64,000 bases of DNA. Origin: Belliella pelovolcani (GTDB taxonomy: Bacteria; Bacteroidota; Bacteroidia; Cytophagales; Cyclobacteriaceae). Made by a program: the position numbers and the translations under genes. Of this stretch, positions 17,974-25,961 are shown piece by piece. Positions within the stretch are counted from its first letter, which is position 1, and every line of letters starts with the position of its first letter. The stretch is from NCBI RefSeq assembly GCF_900156785.1, contig NZ_FTOP01000006.1, positions 62,001 to 126,000 on the forward strand, in the 5' to 3' direction. A model generated the notes under the pieces. That model was not told the DNA's origin and did not search any database. It saw nothing but the letters and a program-made list of their open reading frames with translations.

Positions 17974-18916
17974 ATTTTTCTGTATTTAATTGAACTTTAG
18001 CCAATCTTGAGGCTATTTTCTCTCTATGAGGTTCAGCCCACTCAGGAAGCTTTAATAGTTCCCCCAAGTGCGCTTCATCCTCGTCTATGGCAAAACCTGG
18101 TTCATCTGTCGCAATTTCGAACAATACACCTCCTGGCTCTCTGAAATAGATGGATTTGAAATAGTTTCTATCTTTCACCTCCGTCACATGGTAGCCATTA
18201 TTCATCAAGATATTTTGTATCTCCAGTTGAGTTTGGGTATTAGCCGTTCTGAAAGCAATATGATGAACTGTACCCGCACTTTGCACACCTTGTCTTCCTG
18301 ATTTGTCTAATACAATATCGACAATATCACCTGGTTTGCCTTGTGTGCCATAACGGTAGCGACCCTCTTCTTCAGCTATGAATTTATAATTCATAAATTG
18401 GGTGAGCAACTTTTCTGTTAAATCCTTCGCTCTCAAATTGAGGGTCGCACCGTAAAAACCTTTAATCACATGCTCAGCAGGTATATTACCATAGGTCCAT
18501 CCTTTTCTATCGTCCTGATCATTGGCTATCAATTCGATACCCATACCATCATGATCTTCAAATCGGATCAATTGCTCACCGAATCTGGTCAATACATCTG
18601 AGGTGATGATGTTGTATTTTCTCAATCGCTCTTTCCAGTAAGTCAAGGAAGTAACAGGAATTGAAAAAGCAGTATAGGTCAATTCACCTGCTCCTTTTGT
18701 TCCTTTTCTAGCTCCCTCAAATGGGAAAGTTGTAAATACTGTACCAGGAGTACCCAGTTCATCTCCGAAATAGAAATGATAAACATCTGGTGCATCAAAG
18801 TTGATGGTCTTTTTCACCATTCTCAGTCCGAGGATTCCAGTGTAGAAATCCACATTTTCCTGAGCATTTCCAGCAATGGCTGTGATATGATGGATTCCTG
18901 TGATTAATGCTGACAT
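17966..18916 (-). CDS. ring-cleaving dioxygenase, VOC/glyoxalase fold (MhqO-like)
   Basis: Predicted extradiol-type dioxygenase of 316 residues made of two vicinal-oxygen-chelate modules. The N-terminal module starts ITGIHHITAIAGNAQENVDFYTG, and the second carries TVHHIAFRTAN (metal His) and GGVLFEIATDEPGF (metal Glu), as in the MhqO/LinE-like group acting on hydroquinone-type compounds. The start is placed at the ATG at 18916: homologues begin just before ITGIHHITA, whereas the in-frame start at 18979 adds 21 hydrophobic residues that would mislead as a membrane segment. It sits 76 bp after yceI and overlaps the esterase gene by 8 bp. The family is clear; the aromatic substrate is not known. 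Confidence 0.9.
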   Translation of the reverse strand: MSALITGIHHITAIAGNAQENVDFYTGILGLRMVKKTINFDAPDVYHFYFGDELGTPGTVFTTFPFEGARKGTKGAGELTYTAFSIPVTSLTYWKERLRKYNIITSDVLTRFGEQLIRFEDHDGMGIELIANDQDDRKGWTYGNIPAEHVIKGFYGATLNLRAKDLTEKLLTQFMNYKFIAEEEGRYRYGTQGKPGDIVDIVLDKSGRQGVQSAGTVHHIAFRTANTQTQLEIQNILMNNGYHVTEVKDRNYFKSIYFREPGGVLFEIATDEPGFAIDEDEAHLGELLKLPEWAEPHREKIASRLAKVQLNTEKYV

Positions 18917-18992
18917 GTTATTTTTAAATAAAATTGTGGTAGTGAGTGATCCTGCCAGTAAGATTGCTGACAGGACCATTTGTTGGTTTATT

Positions 18993-19508
18993 TTATTGTT
19001 TTACAAGCTGAATGCTCAAGATGATTCTTACGGCATCAGATACCACTACAGAACCTGCTTCTGTTACAGCATTCCACTTCAAGTTGAAATCTTTTCTGCT
19101 GATTTTTCCTTCGATCTCGAATCCAGCTTTGGTGTTACCATATGGGTCACCTGCTACTCCACCGAAGTCCACATCAAGCTCAACTGCTTTGGTTACTTCT
19201 CTGATAGTCAAGTCACCTTTCAGCTTTCCTCCTTCTACAACGCCAGAGAAGGATAATTTTGGATATTCAGCTGCATTGAAAAAGTCATCAGACTTCAAGT
19301 GACCATCTCTGTCCGCTTGGTTGGTATCGATGCTATCGATATCTGCTGAGAAGGATACTTTAGCTCCTGCGAAGTCATCAGAAGTAGATTCAGCAGCACC
19401 TTCGAATTTTCTAAAATAACCAGTTACTGTAGAGATTACTAAGTGCTTTACTTTAAATGATACTTCAGAGTGGGTTGGGTCAATAGCCCATTTTGTTACA
19501 TTGCTCAT
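18993..19508 (-). CDS. YceI-family lipid-binding protein
   Basis: 171-residue YceI-domain protein, a lipocalin-like barrel whose members bind polyprenoids or other amphiphiles. The sequence opens with WAIDPTHSEVSFKVKHLVIS, and SFSADIDSIDTNQADRDGHLKSDDFF is the family core. There is no signal peptide: the protein begins directly with the domain, so it is probably cytoplasmic, unlike E. coli YceI. It lies between marR and the dioxygenase gene on the same strand. A 14-bp palindrome 50-63 bp upstream resembles the one before marR, suggesting MarR control. Its role in the quinone-type unit is not established; binding of a lipophilic quinone is possible but speculative. Confidence 0.92.
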   Translation of the reverse strand: MSNVTKWAIDPTHSEVSFKVKHLVISTVTGYFRKFEGAAESTSDDFAGAKVSFSADIDSIDTNQADRDGHLKSDDFFNAAEYPKLSFSGVVEGGKLKGDLTIREVTKAVELDVDFGGVAGDPYGNTKAGFEIEGKISRKDFNLKWNAVTEAGSVVVSDAVRIILSIQLVKQ

Positions 19509-19557
19509 AGTTTTTGTTTTAGTTTAGTTTTTAAGTTTTATTTCTGTGCTTACATTG

Positions 19558-19571
19558 AATGTCTATACATT
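19558..19571 (-). promoter_or_regulatory. candidate MarR operator before yceI
   Basis: AATGTCTATACATT is a 14-bp palindrome with one mismatched pair, 50-63 bp upstream of the yceI start. It differs at two positions from AATGTATATACATG at 20062-20075 before marR. The shared site is consistent with one MarR dimer controlling both transcripts. Confidence 0.6.
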
Positions 19572-19588
19572 AATAGGGGTAAAAAAAT

Positions 19589-20038
19589 TTACCCTCTCAA
19601 TTTATCCAACAGTTCATTGAGTTGATTTGTTTCTGATTCGGTCAACTTTACAATATTTCTGTTGAATGCATACACTGCTGTTTCTAATTCTTCCAATACC
19701 TCAAGACCTTTGGCTGTAATCATAATATCGACTTGTCTCCTATCAGAAGGACACTCTTCTCTCAGAACCAAGTCCTTTTGCTTGAGTTTTTCAACAAGTC
19801 GCGAAGCATTAGACATTTTATTGAGCATCCGCTCTTGAATAGAAGATACCGTGATCGGTTTCCCATGTTGTCCTCTCAATATTCTCAATACATTATACTG
19901 CTCTGGAGAAAGACCAAGTGGTTTAAATAATGCACTTTGATTAGAAACAATATAGCTATGTGTATAAAGCAAGTTTACCACTAACTTATTGTAGGGGTCT
20001 TTGAAGGTCTTTTGCTTTATTTCATCTTCTATCCTCAT
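19589..20038 (-). CDS. MarR-family transcriptional regulator
   Basis: 149-residue winged-helix regulator. The dimerisation helices flank a DNA-binding region at about 45-105 (LSPEQYNVLRILRGQHG, ITVSSIQERMLNKMSNASRLVEKL, and the wing RREECPSDRR-like segment ending RRQVDIMITAKG). Cys96 in REECPSDRR is the only cysteine, just before the wing, a location that could sense thiol-reactive compounds as in some quinone-responsive MarR/DUF24 proteins; this is inference. It heads the leftward set marR-yceI-dioxygenase-esterase, and both marR and yceI have the same palindrome in front. The stop codon lies in a 7-bp-armed inverted repeat (19577-19594, GGGTAAA/TTTACCC), possibly a weak terminator or attenuator between marR and yceI. 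Confidence 0.92.
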   Translation of the reverse strand: MRIEDEIKQKTFKDPYNKLVVNLLYTHSYIVSNQSALFKPLGLSPEQYNVLRILRGQHGKPITVSSIQERMLNKMSNASRLVEKLKQKDLVLREECPSDRRQVDIMITAKGLEVLEELETAVYAFNRNIVKLTESETNQLNELLDKLRG

Positions 20039-20061
20039 TGGTATATATTGTTTTTGTATTT

Positions 20062-20075
20062 AATGTATATACATG
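20062..20075 (-). promoter_or_regulatory. candidate MarR autoregulatory operator
   Basis: AATGTATATACATG contains the perfect 12-bp palindrome ATGTATATACAT. It begins directly downstream of the -7 box of the marR promoter and covers the expected transcription start near 20069, an ideal place for repression. Confidence 0.6.
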
Positions 20076-20108
20076 CAAATGTAGCAAAATGTTCTATATG
20101 GACGCAAA
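20076..20108 (-). promoter_or_regulatory. marR promoter
   Basis: On the minus strand TTTG (20108-20105) and TACATTTG (20083-20076) are exact matches to the Bacteroidota -33 and -7 boxes, separated by 21 bp. The inferred start of transcription is about 30 bp before the marR ATG. Confidence 0.7.
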
Positions 20109-20144
20109 TTTTTTTAATTTTTTTTCTTAAAGGGCTTGAAATAG

Positions 20145-20945
20145 CTAAAATTGGCTCATCCATTCTGAAATCAATCGATTGACATCATCAGGTTTTTCAA
20201 TTGAACTTGAATGGCCTGCTCCAGGAATCATATGCAGCTTGGCATTTGGAATAGACATTTGGATAAACTTTGCTTTCTCAGGTTTGGTAGCTACATCCTC
20301 GTCACCAACCAATATCATTGTAGGACATTGTATACTTCTGATCTCTTCTTCTACACCTTTTCGATAAATCACAGCTTCCACAGAACGTGTGATTGTCTTC
20401 TTATTGGATTGTAGCGCTTTTGTCCAAGTCTGAATCGCCGATTTGTTTTTTGGATTGTCCAACCAACTCTGAGCAAACATGATCTTCATGACAGATTGAG
20501 CCACTGGTGGGATTACACCTAGCCATTTAACTATGCCATTGAGCATCTTGTACTTGGGCAGATTCTCTACAGGTTCTGTATTGGCTGATGTTTCAAGCAA
20601 TATCAAACTCTTGATTTTCTCAGGATGGCGAGCAGCAAGTCGCATTCCTACAAATCCCCCCATTGATAATCCAACAAAGTGTACAGGGCCATCGGAAAGC
20701 TGCTCAATCAACGCCAAAGCATCAGCTGTCAAAAGATCCATATCATAAGGGCCAGGCGTTACTTCAGACTGACCTTGACCTCTATGGTCATAGGCAATGA
20801 CACGATAACTTTTCCTTAAAAAATCTATTTGATCTCTAAACATGCTATGACTCCAAAGTAAGCCATGTGCAAAAACAATCGTCTCCTTACCTGAACCTTC
20901 ATCAGTATAAAACAATTTGACTTGATTGACTTGAAGATATGGCAT
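20145..20945 (-). CDS. alpha/beta-fold hydrolase
   Basis: 266-residue cytoplasmic hydrolase of the enol-lactonase/haloperoxidase-like branch. Visible motifs are FAHGLLWSHSMFRDQ (oxyanion HG), AYDHRGQGQSE, the nucleophile elbow VGLSMGGFVG near residue 94, the Asp in VGDEDVATKPEKA near 215 and the His in PGAGHSSSIEKPDDV near 243. The triad is therefore complete. There is no signal peptide. It sits upstream of marR on the same strand, separated by the marR promoter, so co-regulation is uncertain. A role with the neighbouring dioxygenase (hydrolysing ring-cleavage lactones) is possible, but this fold acts on many esters and C-C bonds; no substrate is assigned. Confidence 0.85.
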   Translation of the reverse strand: MPYLQVNQVKLFYTDEGSGKETIVFAHGLLWSHSMFRDQIDFLRKSYRVIAYDHRGQGQSEVTPGPYDMDLLTADALALIEQLSDGPVHFVGLSMGGFVGMRLAARHPEKIKSLILLETSANTEPVENLPKYKMLNGIVKWLGVIPPVAQSVMKIMFAQSWLDNPKNKSAIQTWTKALQSNKKTITRSVEAVIYRKGVEEEIRSIQCPTMILVGDEDVATKPEKAKFIQMSIPNAKLHMIPGAGHSSSIEKPDDVNRLISEWMSQF

Positions 20946-21146
20946 AGTTTGAAAATTTTTGGAATATTTAAGTTAGGCTTTCAAGAATTGAAAAACAAAA
21001 TTATTGAAGACCTCTTCATCAGATACGATCTTATAATAAGCATGTTTTAGGATTGACTCCACATTTTATCGCAAGCCTATTTTTTTACCTCAAACAACCA
21101 ATAAATAATCGATCATCATTTCTTGAACCCTAAGTCTGATCTCTAT

Positions 21147-22739
21147 TTACCAATCCAAGCCTGGTTGCTTGAGTTTTCTACTTTCTTCTCTGGCCTTGTG
21201 TTGCAATACAATTTGTCTTGCATCTTCAAGCATTTGCTTCGCATCGTAGACAATACCATCTTTTACGGTATATTTTACGCCACCTACTCTGACTGGTTCA
21301 TTATCCTCTCCGATCCGAATCGCTCCTGTACCATAGAGTACCTTGATATTTTGCAGTGGGTTTTCTTCCAAAATGACAAAATCAGCTAACTTCCCCACTT
21401 CTACAGTTCCGATTTCCTGATCTAAACCCAGTGCTTCCGAAGCATGCATGGTAGCGGCTCTAATCACTTCCAATGGATGAAAACCTGCCTCTCTGAGTAA
21501 TTCCAGTTCACGGATAAATGCAAAACCATAAAGCTGGTAAATAAATCCCGAATCCGATCCAGCAGTCACTCTACCTCCTCGGTTTTTGTATTCATTGACA
21601 AAAGTCATCCAAAGCCTGTAATTTTCTTTCCACTGAATCTCCTCTTCTGTAGTCCAGTCAAACCAATAAGAACCGTGAGATTCTCTACTAGGCTTGTAGA
21701 ATCTCCAGAGTGAAGGTAAGGTGTACTCTTCATGCCATTCTGCTCTTCTCGCACGCATCAAATCCCTGTTGGCTTCATAGATATTGAATGTTGGATCAAT
21801 GGTGAAGTCCAAGTCCAGCAACTCTTGCATAACTTTATTCCAATGTTCAGAATAAGGCGCTGCGGCTTGCTTCCAAAGCTTACCTGCCTCTGCAAATCTA
21901 TGCTGCTCGTTCTGGTAATTATAATCAAGCCTATAATCTTGAATCGATTGTTTTTCGAATAGCGCTTCAGGTAATCCATACCAATGCTCCATAGTGGTCA
22001 ATCCAGCACGGGCTGAATTTAACACATTCCAACGGGCTACATCCATTTGCGCATGATGCATTGCTGAGCGCAGTCCTATTTTTTTATTTTCTTCCAATGC
22101 CGCTTGCATGACTTCTGGTTTTGCACCAAAAAACTTGATCCCATCAGCACCCTTTTTTGCATTTTCATTGACCCATACTTTGGCTTCCGATGCATTGGTG
22201 ATGGTTTTCCCAGCTCCTTGACCAAAGGAAGTATAGGCTAATATCCTCGGTGCAGTAATGGTATTGGCAGCTGATTTCATTTTGTGTTCAAGCACCCAGT
22301 TCAGTCCATTACCAGCTGATGGATCTCGCACAGTCGTGATGCCGTGCGCCATCCAAAGCTTAAATACATACTCTGCTGGCGTTCCTTGGCCCGCACCACC
22401 AATATGCCCATGCATGTCTATAAACCCAGGCAGCAAATAATGCCCTTCCAAATCCAAAACCTGGTCATTGGCTCCAGCTTGTGGTCTTCTATTCTCCTTG
22501 ATTGGCAACCCTGGATATCCTACGATTCTGATTTCTGAAATCTTATTTTGACTCACCACAATATCAACAGGACCTATTGGAGGCGCGCCTGTCCCATCTA
22601 CCAATGTGACTCCTCTGATGATCAAGCGATCAAAAGGTCCATCACCTTCCTTCCTGTCCGGAGAAGGCATGACTTGAGCATGATTTTCTAGGGGAAATAA
22701 AAAGAGCGAAATAAGGATTAGGAGTAAGTTTCTTTTCAT
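21147..22739 (-). CDS. exported amidohydrolase-family protein
   Basis: Metal-dependent hydrolase of the imidazolonepropionase/prolidase-like amidohydrolase group, 530 residues. The start at 22739 gives a signal peptide (MKRNLLLILISLFLFPLENHAQ), and a promoter-like element lies just upstream, whereas an in-frame start at 22796 precedes that element. Metal ligands are visible: His110 and His112 in GFIDMHGHIGGAG, His residues in SAMHHAQMDV and TTMEHWYG, and the Asp in TAGSDSGFIYQLYG. The C-terminal ALGLDQEIGTVEVGKLADFVIL segment is the family hallmark. About 60 residues between about 265 and 330 (DYNYQNEQHRFAEAGKLW region) are an insertion of charged helices. It appears monocistronic. Export suggests a peptide- or xenobiotic-derived substrate, which cannot be specified. 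Confidence 0.88.
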   Translation of the reverse strand: MKRNLLLILISLFLFPLENHAQVMPSPDRKEGDGPFDRLIIRGVTLVDGTGAPPIGPVDIVVSQNKISEIRIVGYPGLPIKENRRPQAGANDQVLDLEGHYLLPGFIDMHGHIGGAGQGTPAEYVFKLWMAHGITTVRDPSAGNGLNWVLEHKMKSAANTITAPRILAYTSFGQGAGKTITNASEAKVWVNENAKKGADGIKFFGAKPEVMQAALEENKKIGLRSAMHHAQMDVARWNVLNSARAGLTTMEHWYGLPEALFEKQSIQDYRLDYNYQNEQHRFAEAGKLWKQAAAPYSEHWNKVMQELLDLDFTIDPTFNIYEANRDLMRARRAEWHEEYTLPSLWRFYKPSRESHGSYWFDWTTEEEIQWKENYRLWMTFVNEYKNRGGRVTAGSDSGFIYQLYGFAFIRELELLREAGFHPLEVIRAATMHASEALGLDQEIGTVEVGKLADFVILEENPLQNIKVLYGTGAIRIGEDNEPVRVGGVKYTVKDGIVYDAKQMLEDARQIVLQHKAREESRKLKQPGLDW

Positions 22740-22755
22740 AAGTGATGTTGATTGA

Positions 22756-22785
22756 CGAAAGTAAATTAAAAATTCTCCGCTCAAT
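22756..22785 (-). promoter_or_regulatory. candidate amidohydrolase promoter
   Basis: On the minus strand ATTG (22785-22782) and TACTTTCG (22763-22756) are near-matches to TTTG and TAnnTTTG, 18 bp apart. Transcription would start near 22749, which supports the ATG at 22739 as the true start. Confidence 0.4.
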
Positions 22786-23007
22786 AAAAAAACCACCCAT
22801 CCTAAATCAGCTGGTTTAGCATCAATAACTATATAACACTAATTCTTTTCATATTTATTAACATGATTGTACACTTTCTTACCAATAGAGTCTTTATAAT
22901 AGAATAAGCCTCAGATTCATAGTCAATCCCGATCAACCGGGACAAGTTATCAATAAATAACTTTCCAGTATCTATTTAAATCGGCTTGATTCAAGACTGG
23001 CTATAAA

Positions 23008-24039
23008 TTAGTTACTGGTCTTATTATGGATTCGTATATTCATTAATCTCAGATTGCTTTCATACTCTAATTTCTCCGTCTTTTCACTGGCATATACTTC
23101 AATGTTTTTCTCAGCCAAATCCAATAGATAATCATATGGGCCACGCGGCGAAATTAGTTTGACGAAAATAGGAGCTGTTTCTACTGCAACAAACAAAAGG
23201 ATGATCATAATATTGGCATACCGAATCGCTTGACTTTCAGATGTCAAATCAGCTAAAGCATCAATCCTAGCAGCCATTCCGTCAAAGCCATCAATCTGTG
23301 GTTTCACCTTCTGAAACTCTGCCTCCTTCTGAGTACCAAGCGAAAAGATTTCCTGATCAAGTATATCAATTCTATTTTGATGATCTGCTTTCATTTGATT
23401 TAACTCCAATTGGGCAGCATCGAGTTGTTGCTCTTTCTTTTTAGCGTTTGTACCTAAGCCAACGATCCCGCTACTCCCATCTGTTTTGACTCCAAATCGC
23501 TCATGATCATACTCTTGCTGCAATTGATCTCTGTAAGCTGTAGCCTTCTGAATGGCTCTTGAAAGGCTATCCTTTCTAGCTTCAAGTACACCAATTTCAT
23601 TGAAGCTAGCAGATAATGCATCTTTACTGTCCACCATCATCTGAATTTTTTGCTCATCCAGTTTCCTATTGATTTCTCGCTCAAAAATTTTCAGTTCCAA
23701 AGGCTTTGAAATCACCAGTGCTAAGATGACAGCCATGATCAATCTGGGAATTGCCATTTTCCACTCAGACCAAGCATTTGCTCGCTTACGCATACTCGAA
23801 ACAATAAATCGATCTAAATTAAAAATCATCAACCCCCAAATCAAAGCGAAGCCAATCGCAGCATAAGATGACTGAAAAATTGTAAATAATGCATAGCCAG
23901 CAGATAAAGTAGCTAAGATCCCGGTAAAAAAAATAGTTCCTCCAATGCCTACATATTTGTTTCTATCCGTGGGAGATTTTTGTAGCAAATTGAAATTAGC
24001 TCCACTACAAAACCAGAAAAAGCGAGTGATTTTTTCCAT
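23008..24039 (-). CDS. DUF4407 membrane protein
   Basis: 343-residue membrane protein of the DUF4407 family, function unknown. It has three hydrophobic segments in the first third (about 29-55, 59-80 and 92-118), a long charged, heptad-rich segment (about 120-255, with LEARKDSLSRAIQKATAYRDQLQQEY) predicted to form a coiled coil, then a fourth helix (about 268-293). The conserved opening RFFWFCSGANFNLLQKSPTDRNKYVGIG and the FNLDRFIVSSMRK motif after helix 2 are family features. The layout, a large coiled coil between two membrane anchors, suggests a structural or sensing role at the inner membrane. Both flanking genes point away functionally and the gene seems to be transcribed alone. Confidence 0.85.
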   Translation of the reverse strand: MEKITRFFWFCSGANFNLLQKSPTDRNKYVGIGGTIFFTGILATLSAGYALFTIFQSSYAAIGFALIWGLMIFNLDRFIVSSMRKRANAWSEWKMAIPRLIMAVILALVISKPLELKIFEREINRKLDEQKIQMMVDSKDALSASFNEIGVLEARKDSLSRAIQKATAYRDQLQQEYDHERFGVKTDGSSGIVGLGTNAKKKEQQLDAAQLELNQMKADHQNRIDILDQEIFSLGTQKEAEFQKVKPQIDGFDGMAARIDALADLTSESQAIRYANIMIILLFVAVETAPIFVKLISPRGPYDYLLDLAEKNIEVYASEKTEKLEYESNLRLMNIRIHNKTSN

Positions 24040-24216
24040 GAATGATATCGACTATAATATTTACTTTCAAGATGAAGAGAAGACCAAGCCAAAAGTATTT
24101 TTCTTTCATCCTATTTGCTAAGAAATGTGACTAAAGCCCTTAAATTTGAGATAAAACATGATTTGGTAGGGTTCAGTGACTTTCGCCTCTTTTTTGTTTC
24201 TAAAGAATAATTTGTC

Positions 24217-24245
24217 TAAAACCGAACGAATTATTAAAACCGAAC
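24217..24245 (+). repeat. two direct repeats TAAAACCGAAC upstream of thiamine-binding gene
   Basis: TAAAACCGAAC occurs at 24217-24227 and 24235-24245, an 18-bp period, followed by CCGTTCG at 24251-24257, which is a partial inverted copy. The cluster ends about 30 bp before the downstream ATG (24286), the right place for a regulator or promoter control. No regulator is identified. Confidence 0.5.
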
Positions 24246-24285
24246 AGTTTCCGTTCGATTCTGAGCATCTCTTAACTTAAGAAAT

Positions 24286-24585
24286 ATGAAAAATAAACAC
24301 ATCATCAATCTAGGTATACAAATCGTACCCAAAAGTAAAAATCTCGACAGTTATGCTTTGGTCGACAAAGCCATAGAAGTAATTCAAAACTCTGGTGTAA
24401 ACCACGTGGTAACACCTTTTGAAACGGTCATGGAAGGAGAACAGGAAGAATTAATGAAAATCGCCATGGACGCACAAGAGGCTGTACTTGCTGCTGGTGC
24501 TGATGAAGTTTTAATTTATTACCGAATGCAAATCAGGAAAAATAAGGACGTCTATATTGTAGATAAGACAGGGAAATACCAATAA
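24286..24585 (+). CDS. thiamine-binding protein, MTH1187/YkoF-type (DUF77)
   Basis: Small 99-residue cytoplasmic protein of the MTH1187 (UPF0045) family, ferredoxin-like units that assemble as tetramers and bind thiamine or related ligands. Family features: IINLGIQIVPKSK at the start, VDKAIEVIQNSGVNHVVTPFETVMEGEQEELMKIAMDA in the centre with the signature T-x-MEGE, and GADEVLIYYRMQIRK at the end. The role in the cell is poorly defined, with thiamine-precursor binding or transport support proposed for relatives. It stands alone between a direct-repeat cluster (24217-24245) and a dyad-rich segment (24589-24673). No thiamine biosynthesis gene is visible nearby, so ligand assignment rests on the family only. 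Confidence 0.82.
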   Translation: MKNKHIINLGIQIVPKSKNLDSYALVDKAIEVIQNSGVNHVVTPFETVMEGEQEELMKIAMDAQEAVLAAGADEVLIYYRMQIRKNKDVYIVDKTGKYQ

Positions 24586-24588
24586 ATT

Positions 24589-24673
24589 GGCCTTGCGAGA
24601 CGAGCAAGAATAGAACCAATCAATTGGCGGATTTCCTGCTAAACAGATGGGAATTTAACCTTTATGCAAGGCC
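24589..24673 (+). other. dyad-rich segment, possible structured RNA or terminator
   Basis: GGCCTTGC (24589-24596) is the exact reverse complement of GCAAGGCC (24666-24673). The left arm can alternatively pair locally, CTTGC (24592-24596) with GCAAG (24604-24608), and CCAAT-CA-ATTGG (24616-24627) forms another small hairpin inside. Mutually exclusive pairings are typical of regulatory RNA, but there is no T tract and no known riboswitch core was recognised. It begins 4 nt after the thiamine-binding gene stop. Confidence 0.3.
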
Positions 24674-24797
24674 GCTATTCCAAAGATTAAGGAACATAAT
24701 AGGTCCAAATCAAGTTATTTTCGTATATTCTTGTCTTAGATCAATAAACTAAATTTATTTCACTTAAAACCCTTTTTACCTAAACTAAATAAATTTT

Positions 24798-25958
24798 ATG
24801 AAAAAGTTACTCCTTTTCACAATCTTCATTTTCTTCTACCAATTTTCACATTCCCAGATCAAATCAATCAATTATGATGTCGTTTCCAACGAAATCAATT
24901 CTGGTGTAGTACTGCCAGCTGAGGAACCGTTTTACATCAAAGGTACTTTGCCACGGGGAATTGAATATGTGAAAATAAGAGTAAATAGACCAGGTAAAAG
25001 CGCTAATCAGGCGGAGAGTTATGATTGGAAAAGAGCGTTTGACTTTGAAGTCAACCAATATGAAATCTTTGTAGCAAACCCACTTAAGAGTAACACAAAT
25101 TATGACTTTGAGTTTTTTTTCTACGAACGAGCAAGTGAAAAACAAATGGATGAAGTCAAGGAAGCAATTGGAGAGAACCTTGAGGCCTATATAAAATCAA
25201 ACTTTGAAGTATCTTCTGGTGGCATCAAAGCTTATAACAATGATCAAGTGATGCTTTCGCAAATGAATCAAATTGTCGAAAACGGACTAGAGGATTATAG
25301 ACATTTTTTAGGTAGAGACTTCCCTGGTTTTTCAGACCTAGTCAAACAAAAACTAGATCAAAGGAATAAGCTAAAGTTACGCAGAGCGAGGTTCAACATC
25401 TTAGGCAAAAGTGATGGAGATAATGAAAAAGCCGCTTATGCCAATAAGTATATAGAAGAATTAATCGATGCTGTCCAAAATGAAACAGAGCAATTTCTCT
25501 CTAGAAGCTTGATGTCTTTAGTAGATATCAGGACTGTCAACTCCTACCCTACAGAGAAAAAACCAGGCACCCTTCCACTAAACTTTGGTTATGGTGCTTT
25601 CGCTATCAAGAGAAGTCTCAGTTCCACTGAATACCTCAACGGACCATATCTTGGACTTTCCCTTCCTTTGGGAAATAAAACTTTTCAGAAATTCCTTGGC
25701 AACGCATCATTCTCGACTGGTGTATTTCTCCAAAATTTCAATGCCAGCAGTGGTGAACGCATCTCTGGACCTATCGTAAACCTTCCAATTTACGCAGGAT
25801 TAGGGTATAAAATGTTCCGTGTCATGCGACTCAATGCAGGTGCAGTTTTGATCAATATGGAGGATATCAGCTCGGGAGTCAAAACAGACTATATCCAACC
25901 GTATGTTGGTATGAGTTTGGAATTCAACCTGTGGGTAGGGCTAAACAACAGGAGGTAA
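24798..25958 (+). CDS. secreted protein of unknown function, operon partner of OmpA-like protein
   Basis: 386-residue protein that I do not recognise. A signal peptide (MKKLLLFTIFIFFYQFSHSQ) directs export. Residues about 40-110 look like a beta-sandwich module (FYIKGTLPRGIEYVKIRVNRPG, then NTNYDFEFFFYER). About 115-235 is charged and helical (DEVKEAIGENLEAYIKSNF, LDQRNKLKLRRARFN). The C-terminal 130 residues alternate polar and hydrophobic positions and end in aromatic strands (GLGYKMFRVMRLNAGAVL, YIQPYVGMSLEFNLWVGL), as in an outer-membrane barrel or barrel-associated sheet. The next gene starts 3 bp after the stop and encodes another envelope protein, so the two are almost certainly made together and may form a complex. 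Function is not assigned. Confidence 0.7.
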   Translation: MKKLLLFTIFIFFYQFSHSQIKSINYDVVSNEINSGVVLPAEEPFYIKGTLPRGIEYVKIRVNRPGKSANQAESYDWKRAFDFEVNQYEIFVANPLKSNTNYDFEFFFYERASEKQMDEVKEAIGENLEAYIKSNFEVSSGGIKAYNNDQVMLSQMNQIVENGLEDYRHFLGRDFPGFSDLVKQKLDQRNKLKLRRARFNILGKSDGDNEKAAYANKYIEELIDAVQNETEQFLSRSLMSLVDIRTVNSYPTEKKPGTLPLNFGYGAFAIKRSLSSTEYLNGPYLGLSLPLGNKTFQKFLGNASFSTGVFLQNFNASSGERISGPIVNLPIYAGLGYKMFRVMRLNAGAVLINMEDISSGVKTDYIQPYVGMSLEFNLWVGLNNRR

Positions 25959-25961
25959 CCT

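Noticed and set aside
18917-18979. N-terminal membrane segment on the dioxygenase
   Set aside because: These 21 residues come from an upstream in-frame start; homologues begin at the ATG at 18916 and the enzyme is cytoplasmic.
19577-19594. GGGTAAA/TTTACCC inverted repeat at the marR stop as a firm terminator
   Set aside because: The T run is inside the loop rather than after the stem, so it is noted with marR but not called separately.
22925-22945. TCCCG...CGGGA hairpin downstream of the amidohydrolase promoter region as a terminator
   Set aside because: Only 5-bp arms and no T tract on either strand.
24589-24673. TPP riboswitch linked to the thiamine-binding gene
   Set aside because: It is downstream of that gene and lacks the conserved TPP core (CUGAGA and ACCUGA elements).
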